Of a stretch of DNA of 15,401 nt, positions 6,754 through 14,166 are shown piece after piece (position 1 is the first letter of the stretch; each line of letters starts with the position of its first letter). Below the pieces are notes generated by a model. It was not told where the DNA came from and did no database searches. It saw nothing but the letters and a program-made list of their open reading frames with translations. The stretch comes from RGIG426 sp045600765 (GTDB lineage: Bacteria > Bacillota > Clostridia > Oscillospirales > Acutalibacteraceae). The stretch lies in assembly GCA_045600765.1 (NCBI GenBank), contig JAZRYM010000049.1, forward strand, positions 1 through 15,401, read 5' to 3'. The position numbers and the translations under genes are program-made.

Positions 6754-7455
6754 TTATTTCTCCTCGTTTTTCTCTTCTTTTTTGCCGTCGAGGAAGCTGT
6801 ATACCGCCGCGGCGAGCACGCCGCCGACCAGCGGAGCCACGATGAACACCCACACGTTTTGGAACGCATCGCCGCCGGCGAGAAGCGCCGGGCCAAACGA
6901 ACGCGCGGGGTTGACCGACGTGCCGGTAAGGCCGATACCGAGGATGTGCACAAGGGTGAGGGTCAGACCGATGACGATGCCCGCCACCGCGCCGTTTTCG
7001 ATTTTGGACGTCACGCCCAAAATGGCGAACACAAACACAAAGGTCAAAATCACCTCAATAATGAGCGACGCGGCAACCGAGCCGTTCGCAAGACCGTTGG
7101 AGCCGAGCCCGCCGGTTTTGTCCTCCAAATCCGCGAGAACAAACACGCCTTTGAGGATGCCCGCGCCCGCGATAGCGCCGAGGAACTGCGCCACGATGTA
7201 GCCGAAGAAATCTTTGACGGACATTTTGCCCGCCGTCAGCATACCGATAGACACCGCCGGGTTGATGTGACAACCGGAGACGTTGCCGACCGAATACGCC
7301 ATCGCCACGATGACAAGACCGAACGCCAGCGCGGTCAAGATGTAGCCGCACCCGCTCGCCGCGTCACAGCCAACCGTCATCGCCGTGCCGCAACCGAAGG
7401 TCACGAGCACACAAGTGCCGAGGAATTCTGCCAAATACTTTTTGAAAGATGCCAT
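6754..7455 (-). CDS. aqpZ: Aquaporin, AqpZ-like water channel (MIP family)
   Basis: Membrane channel of the major intrinsic protein family, 233 residues with six hydrophobic segments. Both pore motifs are intact: HINPAVS (NPA at 65-67) and SVNPARS (NPA at 182-184). The selectivity-filter positions read Phe45, His170, Thr179 and Arg185, the combination of water-selective AqpZ rather than the wider glycerol facilitators; water transport is therefore inferred. The C-terminus is a short charged tail (DGKKEEKNEEK). The frame is open upstream to 7602, overlapping the cstA gene, but the ATG at 7455 begins the first membrane helix and has AAGGAGG 8 nt upstream, and it lies downstream of a clear promoter. 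Single-gene unit with its own promoter and the two-way terminator at 6695-6741. Expected role is osmotic water flux. Confidence 0.93.
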   Translation of the reverse strand: MASFKKYLAEFLGTCVLVTFGCGTAMTVGCDAASGCGYILTALAFGLVIVAMAYSVGNVSGCHINPAVSIGMLTAGKMSVKDFFGYIVAQFLGAIAGAGILKGVFVLADLEDKTGGLGSNGLANGSVAASLIIEVILTFVFVFAILGVTSKIENGAVAGIVIGLTLTLVHILGIGLTGTSVNPARSFGPALLAGGDAFQNVWVFIVAPLVGGVLAAAVYSFLDGKKEEKNEEK

Positions 7456-7487
7456 TTGAAAAACCTCCTTTAATTTAGGCCATGCCC

Positions 7488-7516
7488 AGTATATCACAAA
7501 CAGAACCTGTTTGCAA
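7488..7516 (-). promoter_or_regulatory. Promoter of the aquaporin gene
   Basis: Reverse-strand -35 TTGCAA (7516-7511), 17-nt spacer, -10 TATACT (7493-7488). It sits entirely in the 67-nt gap between the cstA stop and the aquaporin start. Confidence 0.85.
7498..7512. promoter_or_regulatory. Palindromic operator candidate inside the aquaporin promoter spacer
   Basis: AAACAGAACCTGTTT: two perfect 6-bp arms (AAACAG and CTGTTT) around a 3-bp centre. It fills the spacer and touches the -35 box, the position where a bound repressor would block polymerase. Too weak as a hairpin to be a convincing cstA terminator, as no T-run follows. Confidence 0.5.
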
Positions 7517-7522
7517 CCGTAT

Positions 7523-8950
7523 TTAATCGCGGTTCTTTCTGCTTTTTTCACGGTGATACACCAAAACGAACCACAAAGCGCACAACAGCGCCGCCGCGAC
7601 ACCCACGGGATACGCCACCGTTGCGGAGAGACGAAATCCCTCCGGTGCCATCAAAATATAGGTCGCGCTCACACCCGCCATAAAGGTGGCGGGAAAAGCG
7701 GTCAACAGCAAGTGAGAAACGGGATGCCCCTCTTTTAAGAGATAGGCGGTCGCCATCCACAACGCCACGGCGGCGAGCGTTTGGTTGCTCCACGAAAAAT
7801 ACCGCCACAGCACGTCAAAATCCAGTTGGGTCAGCAACAGTCCCGCAAAAAGGAGCGGCAAGGTGATTTTTAAGCGGTTTTTGAACGGTTTTTGCGAAAG
7901 CCCCGTCCACTCCGCCAAAATGAGGCGCGCCGAACGAAAGGCGGTATCTCCCGACGTAATCGGGCAGGCAATCACGCCGATAACCGCCAAAATGCCGCCC
8001 ACCGTGCCGAGCATTCCGAACGAAATATCGTAGACGACACCCGATTGTCCCGCCTTTTGAAGTGCTTCGGACAATCCGCCGGTCGTTTCATAAAACACGA
8101 CACCGGCCGCCGCCCACACAAGAGCAATCATCGCTTCGCCAATCATCGCTCCGTAAAATACCACTCGACCGTTTTTTTCACTTTTAATGCATTTTGCGAC
8201 CATCGGCGATTGGGTGGCGTGAAATCCCGAAATTGCGCCGCACGCCACCGTAACAAACATAAACGGCCACACGGGCTGACCGTCGGGATGCAGATTTTTC
8301 AGAGTAATCTCCGGCAGGGTATACTCTCCGGAAAAGAGGATAACCCCGAAAATGCCCGCCGCCATCAAAAGAAGCACCGCGCCGAAAACCGGATACAGGC
8401 GACCGATAAGTTTGTCGATGGGAAGCAGGGTGGCAAGGATGTAATACCCGATAATAAAAAGCACCCAAAAAGACGTGGTCAATGCTTTTGGGGTCAACCG
8501 CGCGAGCAACGCGGCAGGGCTTGTGACAAACACCGTGCCGACGAGAACGAGAAGCACCACCGAGAACACGCGCATCACCCATTTGGCGGCGTTGCCGAGA
8601 TATGTTCCCGACAGCGCGGCAATCGACTGCCCCTCGTGACGGGACGAAATCATCCCAACCATATAATCGTGTACGGCGCCGCCCAAAATCGAGCCGAACA
8701 CAATCCACAAAAACACAATCGGGCCGAACTGCGCGCCCATAATCGCGCCGAAAATGGGCCCGGTACCCGCAATGTTGAGCAACTGCACAAGAAACGCCTT
8801 GCCGGTAGGCATCGGCACACAGTCCACTCCGTCGTTGACGGTAATGGCCGGTGTTGCGCGGTCATCCGGCGAGAATACGCGCGTCGTAAGCCGCCCGTAA
8901 ACCACATACCCCACAATCAACAGCGCAAACGCGCCTAAAAGCGAAAACAC
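7523..8950 (-). CDS. cstA: CstA-family carbon starvation permease (peptide/pyruvate-type transporter)
   Basis: Polytopic membrane protein of the CstA family, 475 residues, the compact form rather than the roughly 700-residue enterobacterial form. Family hallmarks seen: ATPAxxxNDGVDCVPMP (32-48), LNIAGTGPIFGAIMGAQFGP (58-77), HDYMVGMISSRHEGQS (94-109), GFHATQSPMVAKCI (242-255) and PITSGDTAFRSARL (330-343). Known members import peptides or pyruvate when preferred carbon is scarce; the substrate here is not deducible. An ATG at 8977 is in frame but has no ribosome site, whereas AAGGAGGTG sits 7 nt before a GTG at 8950, giving (M)FSLLGAFALL; I take GTG as the start. It follows the PH-domain gene with only a hairpin between and no clear promoter of its own. 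About 13-14 hydrophobic segments; short basic C-terminal tail. Confidence 0.92.
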   Translation of the reverse strand: MFSLLGAFALLIVGYVVYGRLTTRVFSPDDRATPAITVNDGVDCVPMPTGKAFLVQLLNIAGTGPIFGAIMGAQFGPIVFLWIVFGSILGGAVHDYMVGMISSRHEGQSIAALSGTYLGNAAKWVMRVFSVVLLVLVGTVFVTSPAALLARLTPKALTTSFWVLFIIGYYILATLLPIDKLIGRLYPVFGAVLLLMAAGIFGVILFSGEYTLPEITLKNLHPDGQPVWPFMFVTVACGAISGFHATQSPMVAKCIKSEKNGRVVFYGAMIGEAMIALVWAAAGVVFYETTGGLSEALQKAGQSGVVYDISFGMLGTVGGILAVIGVIACPITSGDTAFRSARLILAEWTGLSQKPFKNRLKITLPLLFAGLLLTQLDFDVLWRYFSWSNQTLAAVALWMATAYLLKEGHPVSHLLLTAFPATFMAGVSATYILMAPEGFRLSATVAYPVGVAAALLCALWFVLVYHREKSRKNRD

Positions 8951-8956
8951 GGTGTC

Positions 8957-8964
8957 ACCTCCTT
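8957..8964 (-). promoter_or_regulatory. Ribosome binding site selecting the cstA GTG start
   Basis: Reverse-strand AAGGAGGTG with a 7-nt spacer to GTG at 8950-8948. It lies between the in-frame ATG (8977) and the GTG, which rules in favour of the GTG. Confidence 0.85.
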
Positions 8965-8984
8965 TTTGAAGAATCATCGAAACG

Positions 8985-9017
8985 GAAAATCGCCCACACC
9001 GACAGCCGGTGCGGGCG
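8985..9017 (-). terminator. Hairpin after the PH-domain gene, terminator or attenuator ahead of cstA
   Basis: CGCCC/GGGCG (8991-8995, 9013-9017) and CACCG/CGGTG (8997-9001, 9007-9011) stack into an 11-bp stem; the one mismatch is a G-U pair on the minus-strand RNA. Only a short ATTTTCC follows, so termination is probably partial. No cstA promoter is obvious downstream. Confidence 0.65.
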
Positions 9018-9022
9018 AGAGA

Positions 9023-9514
9023 TTACTCCGAACGGTCGTCAATGCCGTTTTGGTCAAAATCCGGCACCAATTCCGGCCCCATTGCCGGATGATGTCCGTC
9101 CGGCATATCGTGATGCGGCATTCCCACCATCTCCGAGGTGCGCACGCCGTTTTCGCGACGGGACGTCTCAATCGACTGGCTCACCACTTCTTTGACGTTT
9201 TTCGGGTTTTTGATATGAATGAGCTCCTGGGTCGGGTTGGAGGTATCACTACTGCGCAGGATAATTGTGCCGAGACCGAACATCCGCTCAAAAAGGCCGC
9301 GTTTCAACGACACGTCGGTAATACGATACAAGCGGATTTCTTCTTCGTCTTTGCTCAAAAAGCCGGTTTCCACAAGCAATTTCGAGGGGGTCAAACGGTA
9401 TTTTGTAAACGTCCACGGCAAACCGAAGAACACCCAGCGTTTGCGGTCTACCCAAATGGGTTGTTCCGCTTCAATCGACACGGTCATTTGACCGTTTTTC
9501 AGCTTATCCGACAT
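9023..9514 (-). CDS. Small bacterial PH-domain (bPH2/DUF304-like) protein with acidic His-rich tail
   Basis: 163 residues, no signal peptide and no membrane segment. Residues about 36-112 fit the bacterial pleckstrin-homology fold: KYRLTPSKLLVETGFLSK, then EEEIRLYRITDVSLKRGLFERMFG and an IxLRSSD strand, ending IKNPKNVKEVV. Members often pair with membrane proteins, but this one is soluble. Residues 113-130 are a linker, then GMPHHDMPDGHHP (131-143) and a terminal DFDQNGIDD (152-160) that resembles a DxDxNGxxD calcium-binding loop. ATG at 9514 has AAAGGAGG 8 nt upstream and a strong promoter. It lies upstream of cstA on the same strand and is divergent from the TauE/SafE gene. Function unknown; ligand binding or protein scaffolding is plausible. 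Confidence 0.85.
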   Translation of the reverse strand: MSDKLKNGQMTVSIEAEQPIWVDRKRWVFFGLPWTFTKYRLTPSKLLVETGFLSKDEEEIRLYRITDVSLKRGLFERMFGLGTIILRSSDTSNPTQELIHIKNPKNVKEVVSQSIETSRRENGVRTSEMVGMPHHDMPDGHHPAMGPELVPDFDQNGIDDRSE

Positions 9515-9542
9515 AGAGAAAACCTCCTTTTCTTACTTTTTC

Positions 9543-9570
9543 ATTATAGCACACTACGAAAAAATGTCAA
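9543..9570 (-). promoter_or_regulatory. Strong promoter of the PH-domain gene (possibly also cstA)
   Basis: Reverse-strand consensus -35 TTGACA (9570-9565), 16-nt spacer, consensus -10 TATAAT (9548-9543), about 30 nt before the ATG at 9514. The only promoter in the window with both boxes perfect. Confidence 0.88.
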
Positions 9571-9597
9571 ATTTTCTTTTGTTTTTATGCGTTTTTC

Positions 9598-9626
9598 TTG
9601 CAAAACCGCCGTTTGGCGTGTATACT
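9598..9626 (+). promoter_or_regulatory. Promoter of the TauE/SafE permease gene
   Basis: -35 TTGCAA (9598-9603), 17-nt spacer, -10 TATACT (9621-9626), 32 nt before the ATG at 9659. The same box sequences as the aquaporin promoter. It is back to back with the PH-gene promoter, 27 bp apart. Confidence 0.85.
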
Positions 9627-9658
9627 TGTCTCATCCGAAACAAAAAGAGGGATTTTCT

Positions 9659-10378
9659 ATGCAACTCGTATGGTTTATGCTTGTGTTGATGTTTGCCGTG
9701 TTTGTGCAGGCATTGTCCGGCTTCGGCGGCACACTCATCGCCATGCCGCTCGGCATCGCGCTGATGGGACTGCCCCTCACCAAACCCGTTATGACCATCG
9801 TGGCGTGGATTACCGGTGTCATCGTCGTGGCGACGGAATGGAAACATATCCGCCCGAAAGAACTGTGCAAAATGGTGGGCGTGATGCTCGTCGGCGTACT
9901 CGGCGGCATTTTTGTGATGGACGCCGTTGCCGACCTTACGTTTTTGCTTCTCTTTTACGGGGTGGTCGTCGCGGGTATCGGGTTGAAAAAACTGTTTTGG
10001 AAATCGGAAAAACGCCCGCCCGTTTGGTGGCAAAACACCTCGCTCGCCCTCGCCGGAATTATGCAGGGTTTGTTCGTGTCCGGTGGGAGTTTCCTCGCCA
10101 TTTATTCCGTGGAAAAACTGCCCGAAAAAAAAGAATTCCGCGCCACCGTCAACGCCGTTTGGGCGATTATCAACACCGTGATGATTACCACCTACGGGTT
10201 CACCGGCGCGCTGACCGGCGAGGTGCTGAAAACCGCCGTCATCGCCGTCGTGCCTACCCTTGTCGCCATTTGGCTCGGGTGGAAATTGGCAAACAAAGTC
10301 AACCAAGCCACCTTCTTAAAAATCATCTACGTCATCCTCATCGCCTCCGGCGCCGTCTTGCTGTGGACAAATTTGTAA
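9659..10378 (+). CDS. TauE/SafE (DUF81) family anion permease
   Basis: 239-residue membrane protein of the sulfite exporter TauE/SafE family, about eight hydrophobic segments in two related halves. Half one carries VQALSGFGGTLIAMPLGIAL (16-35); half two carries the matching IMQGLFVSGGSFLAIY (134-149), the pseudo-symmetric signature of the family. Members move sulfite, sulfoacetate, taurine-related or other organic anions; the substrate cannot be named here since no sulfur-metabolism gene is adjacent. The reading frame is open from 8966, but that stretch is antisense to the PH gene. ATG at 9659 has AGAGGGA about 7 nt upstream, sits downstream of a promoter and begins the first helix. Single-gene unit closed by the two-way hairpin at 10446-10484. 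Confidence 0.9.
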   Translation: MQLVWFMLVLMFAVFVQALSGFGGTLIAMPLGIALMGLPLTKPVMTIVAWITGVIVVATEWKHIRPKELCKMVGVMLVGVLGGIFVMDAVADLTFLLLFYGVVVAGIGLKKLFWKSEKRPPVWWQNTSLALAGIMQGLFVSGGSFLAIYSVEKLPEKKEFRATVNAVWAIINTVMITTYGFTGALTGEVLKTAVIAVVPTLVAIWLGWKLANKVNQATFLKIIYVILIASGAVLLWTNL

Positions 10379-10407
10379 GAACGGTTGCCACCCTGAATTT
10401 TTCGTTT

Positions 10408-10439
10408 TGCATTTTTACATTTTTTGCATTTTACATTTT
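10408..10439. repeat. Short imperfect AT-rich tandem repeat
   Basis: TGCATTTTTACATTTT (10408-10423) is followed by TGCATTTTACATTTT (10425-10439). It sits in the gap after the TauE/SafE stop codon. No function is evident. Confidence 0.6.
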
Positions 10440-10445
10440 GAATGA

Positions 10446-10484
10446 AAAAATCCCACCCCTGCTTATCGCAAGGGTGGGATTTTT
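10446..10484. terminator. Two-way intrinsic terminator between TauE/SafE and hydA
   Basis: 13-bp stem AAAAATCCCACCC (10446-10458) with GGGTGGGATTTTT (10472-10484), 13-nt loop. A-run and T-run flank it, so it can stop both the plus gene ending at 10378 and the minus hyd operon ending at 10496. Confidence 0.88.
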
Positions 10485-10495
10485 CTTACGAAAAC

Positions 10496-12268
10496 TTATT
10501 TCTGCGGGAAGCGTTCACGGTTTTTGTTGTAGGTGGTGTGGAGCAACTCGTGCGCTTTGTGCGAGTTGGGCTCGCCGAGGAATTCGTCGTACAGCGCTTT
10601 CACCTGCGCGTTGTTGTGGCTCTGGCGAACCGTCTGACGCTCATCCTCGCTATACAGCGCGGCGGCGCGTTTCTCTTTGTAGGTGTCAAGAATGTCGTCG
10701 TCCTCGTTCGGCAGGAACGCCTCGCGGACGTACGGCTGGCCGCCGCCGTTGATGCAGCCGCCCGGGCAACCCATAATCTCGATAAAGGTGTAGGGAGACG
10801 TGCCCTCGCGGATTTGGTCAAGCAGCACTTTCGCGCCTTTCATCCCGCTCGTCACGGCGACTTTGATTTTTTGACCGGCAAGGTCAAATTCCGCCTCGCG
10901 GATACTGTCAAATCCGCGGACTTCGTGGAATTCCACGCCCTCGCGTTCTTTGCCGGTGAGGACAAAGTAAGCGGTACGGAGCGCAGCTTCCATCACGCCG
11001 CCGGTCACGCCGAAGATAACGCCGGCGCCGGTGTAATCGTGAACGATATCCTGGTCAAAGTCTTCGTCCGGCAGTTTCGTAAAATTGATGCCGGAGCGTT
11101 TGATGAGTTTGCCCAGTTCGCGGGTGGTAAGCACCGCGTCCACGTCGCGCAGACCGTTCGTTTCCATTTCGGGACGTTGCTCCTCATATTTTTTGCAGGA
11201 GCACGGCATAATGGAGACGACGAACATATCCTCCGGTTTCACGCCGACTTTCTCGGCATAATAACTTTTGAGGACAGCGCCGAACATCTCGTGCGGCGAT
11301 TTGCAGGTAGACAGGTGGTCAAGCTGGTCACCGTAGTAATACTCGGCGTAGTTGACCCAGCCGGGCGAGCAGGAGGTAATCATCGGGAGCACCCCGCCGT
11401 TTTTCACGCGGGAGAGCAGTTCGGTCGCTTCCTCCATAATGGTGAGGTCAGCGGCAAAGTTGGTGTCAAACACTTTCTTGAAGCCGAGGCGGCGAAGCGC
11501 GGCACACATTTTGCCGGTCACCGGAGTGCCGATTTTCATACCGAATTCTTCGCCGAGCGCGGCGCGCACCGCCGGCGCGGTTTGCACCACGACGTATTTG
11601 CCCGCCGCCATCGCGGCGTCCACTTTGTCGATTTCGCTTTTTTCCATCAGCGCGCCGGTCGGGCAGACGTTGATGCATTGACCGCACATAATGCAGGGCG
11701 AATCAATGAAACTACGGTTCTCGGCAGGGCCGACAATCGTGTTAAATCCGCGGTTTTCAAAACCGAGGATGCCGTTACCGTGCGCGTTCTGGCAACGTGC
11801 GACACAGCGGCCGCACAAGATGCATTTCGAGGTGTCGCGCACGATGGTCGGGGTCAAATCGTCGAACGTGGTCGGCGTTTGCGCACCCTTAAACATTCCC
11901 TCGCGGGCACCGGTCAGGCGCGCCACGTGGAGCAGTTCGCATTTTTCGTTTTTGTCACATTCTTGGCAGTTGCGGTTGTGGTTCGAGAGAAGCAGTTCCA
12001 CCGAAGAACGGCGCGCCGCCGTCGCTTTCGGAGAGGAAATGGTGATTTCCATACCCTCGCTCACCGGATAGACGCAAGACGCCACAAGACCGCGCGCGCC
12101 GGTCGCCTCAACGAGGCAGACGCGGCAGGAACCGCGGTTGCATTCGCCGTGGTTGTAAGCGCAGAGAGACGGGATTTCGTAGCCGCATTTTTTGGCGGCT
12201 TCGAGGATGGTAAGTCCTTCCTCGACCTGATAGGGAATCCCTTCAATTTTAATGTTAATCAAAGCCAT
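10496..12268 (-). CDS. hydA: NADH-dependent [FeFe] hydrogenase catalytic subunit HydA
   Basis: H-cluster subunit, 590 residues, cytoplasmic. N-terminal [2Fe-2S] domain with Cys36, Cys48, Cys51, Cys65; a His-ligated [4Fe-4S] motif Hx3Cx2Cx5C (His97, Cys101, 104, 110); two ferredoxin [4Fe-4S] sets (Cys149/152/155/159 and 192/195/198/202). The hydrogenase domain has L1 TSCSPGW (298-304), L2 MPCSCKKYE (354-362, Cys356) and L3 EIMGCPGGCINGGGQP (497-512, Cys501 and Cys505), then the C-terminal small-subunit-like helix region ending HELLHTTYNKNRE. This domain order fits the trimeric bifurcating enzymes of Thermotoga, Acetobacterium and Ruminococcus albus. L1 has Ser where many enzymes have a second Cys. 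Last gene of hydCBA; 14 nt after hydB, with its AAGGGGGA ribosome site starting in the hydB stop region. It would reduce protons with electrons from NADH and reduced ferredoxin. Confidence 0.96.
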   Translation of the reverse strand: MALINIKIEGIPYQVEEGLTILEAAKKCGYEIPSLCAYNHGECNRGSCRVCLVEATGARGLVASCVYPVSEGMEITISSPKATAARRSSVELLLSNHNRNCQECDKNEKCELLHVARLTGAREGMFKGAQTPTTFDDLTPTIVRDTSKCILCGRCVARCQNAHGNGILGFENRGFNTIVGPAENRSFIDSPCIMCGQCINVCPTGALMEKSEIDKVDAAMAAGKYVVVQTAPAVRAALGEEFGMKIGTPVTGKMCAALRRLGFKKVFDTNFAADLTIMEEATELLSRVKNGGVLPMITSCSPGWVNYAEYYYGDQLDHLSTCKSPHEMFGAVLKSYYAEKVGVKPEDMFVVSIMPCSCKKYEEQRPEMETNGLRDVDAVLTTRELGKLIKRSGINFTKLPDEDFDQDIVHDYTGAGVIFGVTGGVMEAALRTAYFVLTGKEREGVEFHEVRGFDSIREAEFDLAGQKIKVAVTSGMKGAKVLLDQIREGTSPYTFIEIMGCPGGCINGGGQPYVREAFLPNEDDDILDTYKEKRAAALYSEDERQTVRQSHNNAQVKALYDEFLGEPNSHKAHELLHTTYNKNRERFPQK

Positions 12269-12282
12269 TGTCGTTATCCCCC

Positions 12283-14163
12283 TTATTTCTTCTCAATCGC
12301 GCCGAATTTGCAGGTCGCTACGCACATACCGCATTTGATGCACTTCTGCGGGTCAATTTCGAACGCCGGCAGTTTTTTGCCCTCGGCAATATAGTCGGTC
12401 TTGGAAATGGCGCCCACCGGGCACTGTTTCGCACACGCGCCGCAACCGTAGCACTTGTCTTTGTTGATGACGTATTGCATCAAGTTCTTGCACACGCCCG
12501 CCGGGCATTTTTTGTCCACGATGTGGGCAATATACTCGTCGCGGAAGTGGGTCAGCGTAGACAGCACCGGGTTGGCGGCGGTTTGACCGAGCGCGCACAG
12601 CGAACCCGCTTTGATGGTCGCGGCAAGTTCTTCGAGCTGGGTCAAATCCTCCATCGTGGCTTTGCCCTCGGTGATTTTGGTCAGATATTCGAGCATCCGT
12701 TTCGTACCGATACGGCAGGGCGAGCATTTACCGCACGATTCGTCGCAAATGAATTCCATATAGAATTTTGCCACGTCCACCATGCAATTATCCTCGTCCA
12801 TGACAATCGCGCCGCCGGAACCCATCATCGAGCCCTTGGCAACGAGGTTATCAAAGTCGATTTCGGCATCGAGGTCTTTTTCGGTAAGGCAACCGCCGGA
12901 CGGGCCGCCCGTTTGAATGGCTTTGAATTTTTTGCCGTTCGGCACGCCGCCGCCGATGTCGTAAATCAGTTCGCGGAGAGTGGTGCCCATCGGGACTTCC
13001 ACAAGACCGACGTTGTTGATTTTACCGCCGAGCGCGAACACTTTCGTGCCTTTCGATTTCTCGGTACCGCATTCGGCAAATTTCGCCGCGCCCTCGCGCA
13101 GGATGTACGGGATGCAGGCAAGCGTTTCGACGTTGTTCACCACGGTCGGGCAATCCCACAGACCCTTGACCGCCGGGAACGGCGGACGCGGACGCGGCAT
13201 ACCGCGCTGACCTTGGATGGAGTTGAGCAGCGCCGTTTCCTCGCCGCACACGAACGCACCCGCGCCGAGGCGGATGTGCGCGCGGAAGGAGAAACCGGAG
13301 CCCAAAATGTTGTCGCCGAGGAGACCGAGTTCTTCGGCTTGTTGAATGGCAATCTTCAAGCGGTTGACCGCAATCGGATACTCCGCGCGAACGTAGAAGT
13401 AGCCGTTTTGCGCGCCGATGGCGTAACCGGCAATCATCATACCCTCAATCACGGCAAGCGGGTTGCCTTCGAGGATGGAACGGTCCATAAACGCGCCGGG
13501 GTCGCCCTCGTCGCCGTTGCACACGACGTATTTGTCGCCGTCGCCGTTCATCGCAAACATCCATTTGCGGCCGGCCGGGAAACCGGCGCCGCCGCGACCG
13601 CGAACACCGGAAGCGAGCACCTCGTCTACCACGTCTTTGCGCTCCATTTGCAGCGCGCGGGCAAGACCCTTAAACGCACCCGCACCGAGCGCTTCCTCGA
13701 TGTCTTCGGGGTTGATTTGACCGCAGCCGTGCAAGGCGATGCGGTGTTGTTTTTTGTAGAAAGTGATGTCGTCCTGCTTGGCGACTTTTTCTTTGGAAGC
13801 GGGGTCAACGTACAACAGACGCTCAACCACTTCGCCGCCCTCAATGTCTTTTTCGATGATTTCGTCCACGTCTTCGATTTTCACCATACGATACAGCGTA
13901 TCTTCCGGATAAATCTTAACGAACGGGCCCTGCGAGCAGAAACCGAAGCAACCGACCTGGTTGACGGTCACTTTGTCGGACAAGCCTTTTTCGGCGACCA
14001 GTTTTTCAAACCGCTCGCGGATTTCGGCGGAGTTGGAGGACAGACAGCCCGTACCGCCGCAAAGCACAATGGCGCGTTTGCCGGCTTCACCGGCAAATTT
14101 GCCGTCAAGGCATTTGGAACAAGCCGCCTGCTTGGATGCCAGTTCTTCAAAGGTTTTAATCAT
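12283..14163 (-). CDS. hydB: Hydrogenase flavoprotein subunit HydB (NuoF-like, NADH- and FMN-binding)
   Basis: 626 residues. Order of domains: N-terminal thioredoxin-like [2Fe-2S] domain (Cys35, Cys40, Cys72, Cys76); NuoF core with the Gly-rich GRGGAGFPAGRKW (189-201) for NADH/FMN, GDEGDPGAFMDR (217-228) and GAGAFVCGEETAL (300-312); NuoF-type [4Fe-4S] motif ESCGKCSPCRIG with Cys477, 480, 483 and distal Cys523; then a C-terminal two-cluster ferredoxin (Cys571/574/577/581 and 608/611/614/618). The segment CPAGVC (553-558) just before it resembles the metal-binding hinge of bifurcating HydB proteins. It takes electrons from NADH and is the probable bifurcation centre; that role is known for the family, not shown here. 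ATG at 14163 follows hydC by 3 nt with a GGGGAGGA ribosome site inside the hydC end, so translation is coupled. Confidence 0.96.
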   Translation of the reverse strand: MIKTFEELASKQAACSKCLDGKFAGEAGKRAIVLCGGTGCLSSNSAEIRERFEKLVAEKGLSDKVTVNQVGCFGFCSQGPFVKIYPEDTLYRMVKIEDVDEIIEKDIEGGEVVERLLYVDPASKEKVAKQDDITFYKKQHRIALHGCGQINPEDIEEALGAGAFKGLARALQMERKDVVDEVLASGVRGRGGAGFPAGRKWMFAMNGDGDKYVVCNGDEGDPGAFMDRSILEGNPLAVIEGMMIAGYAIGAQNGYFYVRAEYPIAVNRLKIAIQQAEELGLLGDNILGSGFSFRAHIRLGAGAFVCGEETALLNSIQGQRGMPRPRPPFPAVKGLWDCPTVVNNVETLACIPYILREGAAKFAECGTEKSKGTKVFALGGKINNVGLVEVPMGTTLRELIYDIGGGVPNGKKFKAIQTGGPSGGCLTEKDLDAEIDFDNLVAKGSMMGSGGAIVMDEDNCMVDVAKFYMEFICDESCGKCSPCRIGTKRMLEYLTKITEGKATMEDLTQLEELAATIKAGSLCALGQTAANPVLSTLTHFRDEYIAHIVDKKCPAGVCKNLMQYVINKDKCYGCGACAKQCPVGAISKTDYIAEGKKLPAFEIDPQKCIKCGMCVATCKFGAIEKK

Positions 14164-14166
14164 GGC

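Noticed and set aside
7892..8938. 348-codon open frame on the plus strand
   Set aside because: Antisense shadow of cstA; Arg/His/Asn-rich with no recognisable motif.
8966..9658. Upstream extension of the TauE/SafE frame
   Set aside because: The frame is open, but the stretch is antisense to the PH gene and precedes the TauE/SafE promoter; translation starts at 9659.
10442..12394. 650-codon open frame on the plus strand
   Set aside because: Antisense shadow of hydA, whose cluster motifs leave no doubt about the real strand. It starts inside the terminator hairpin.
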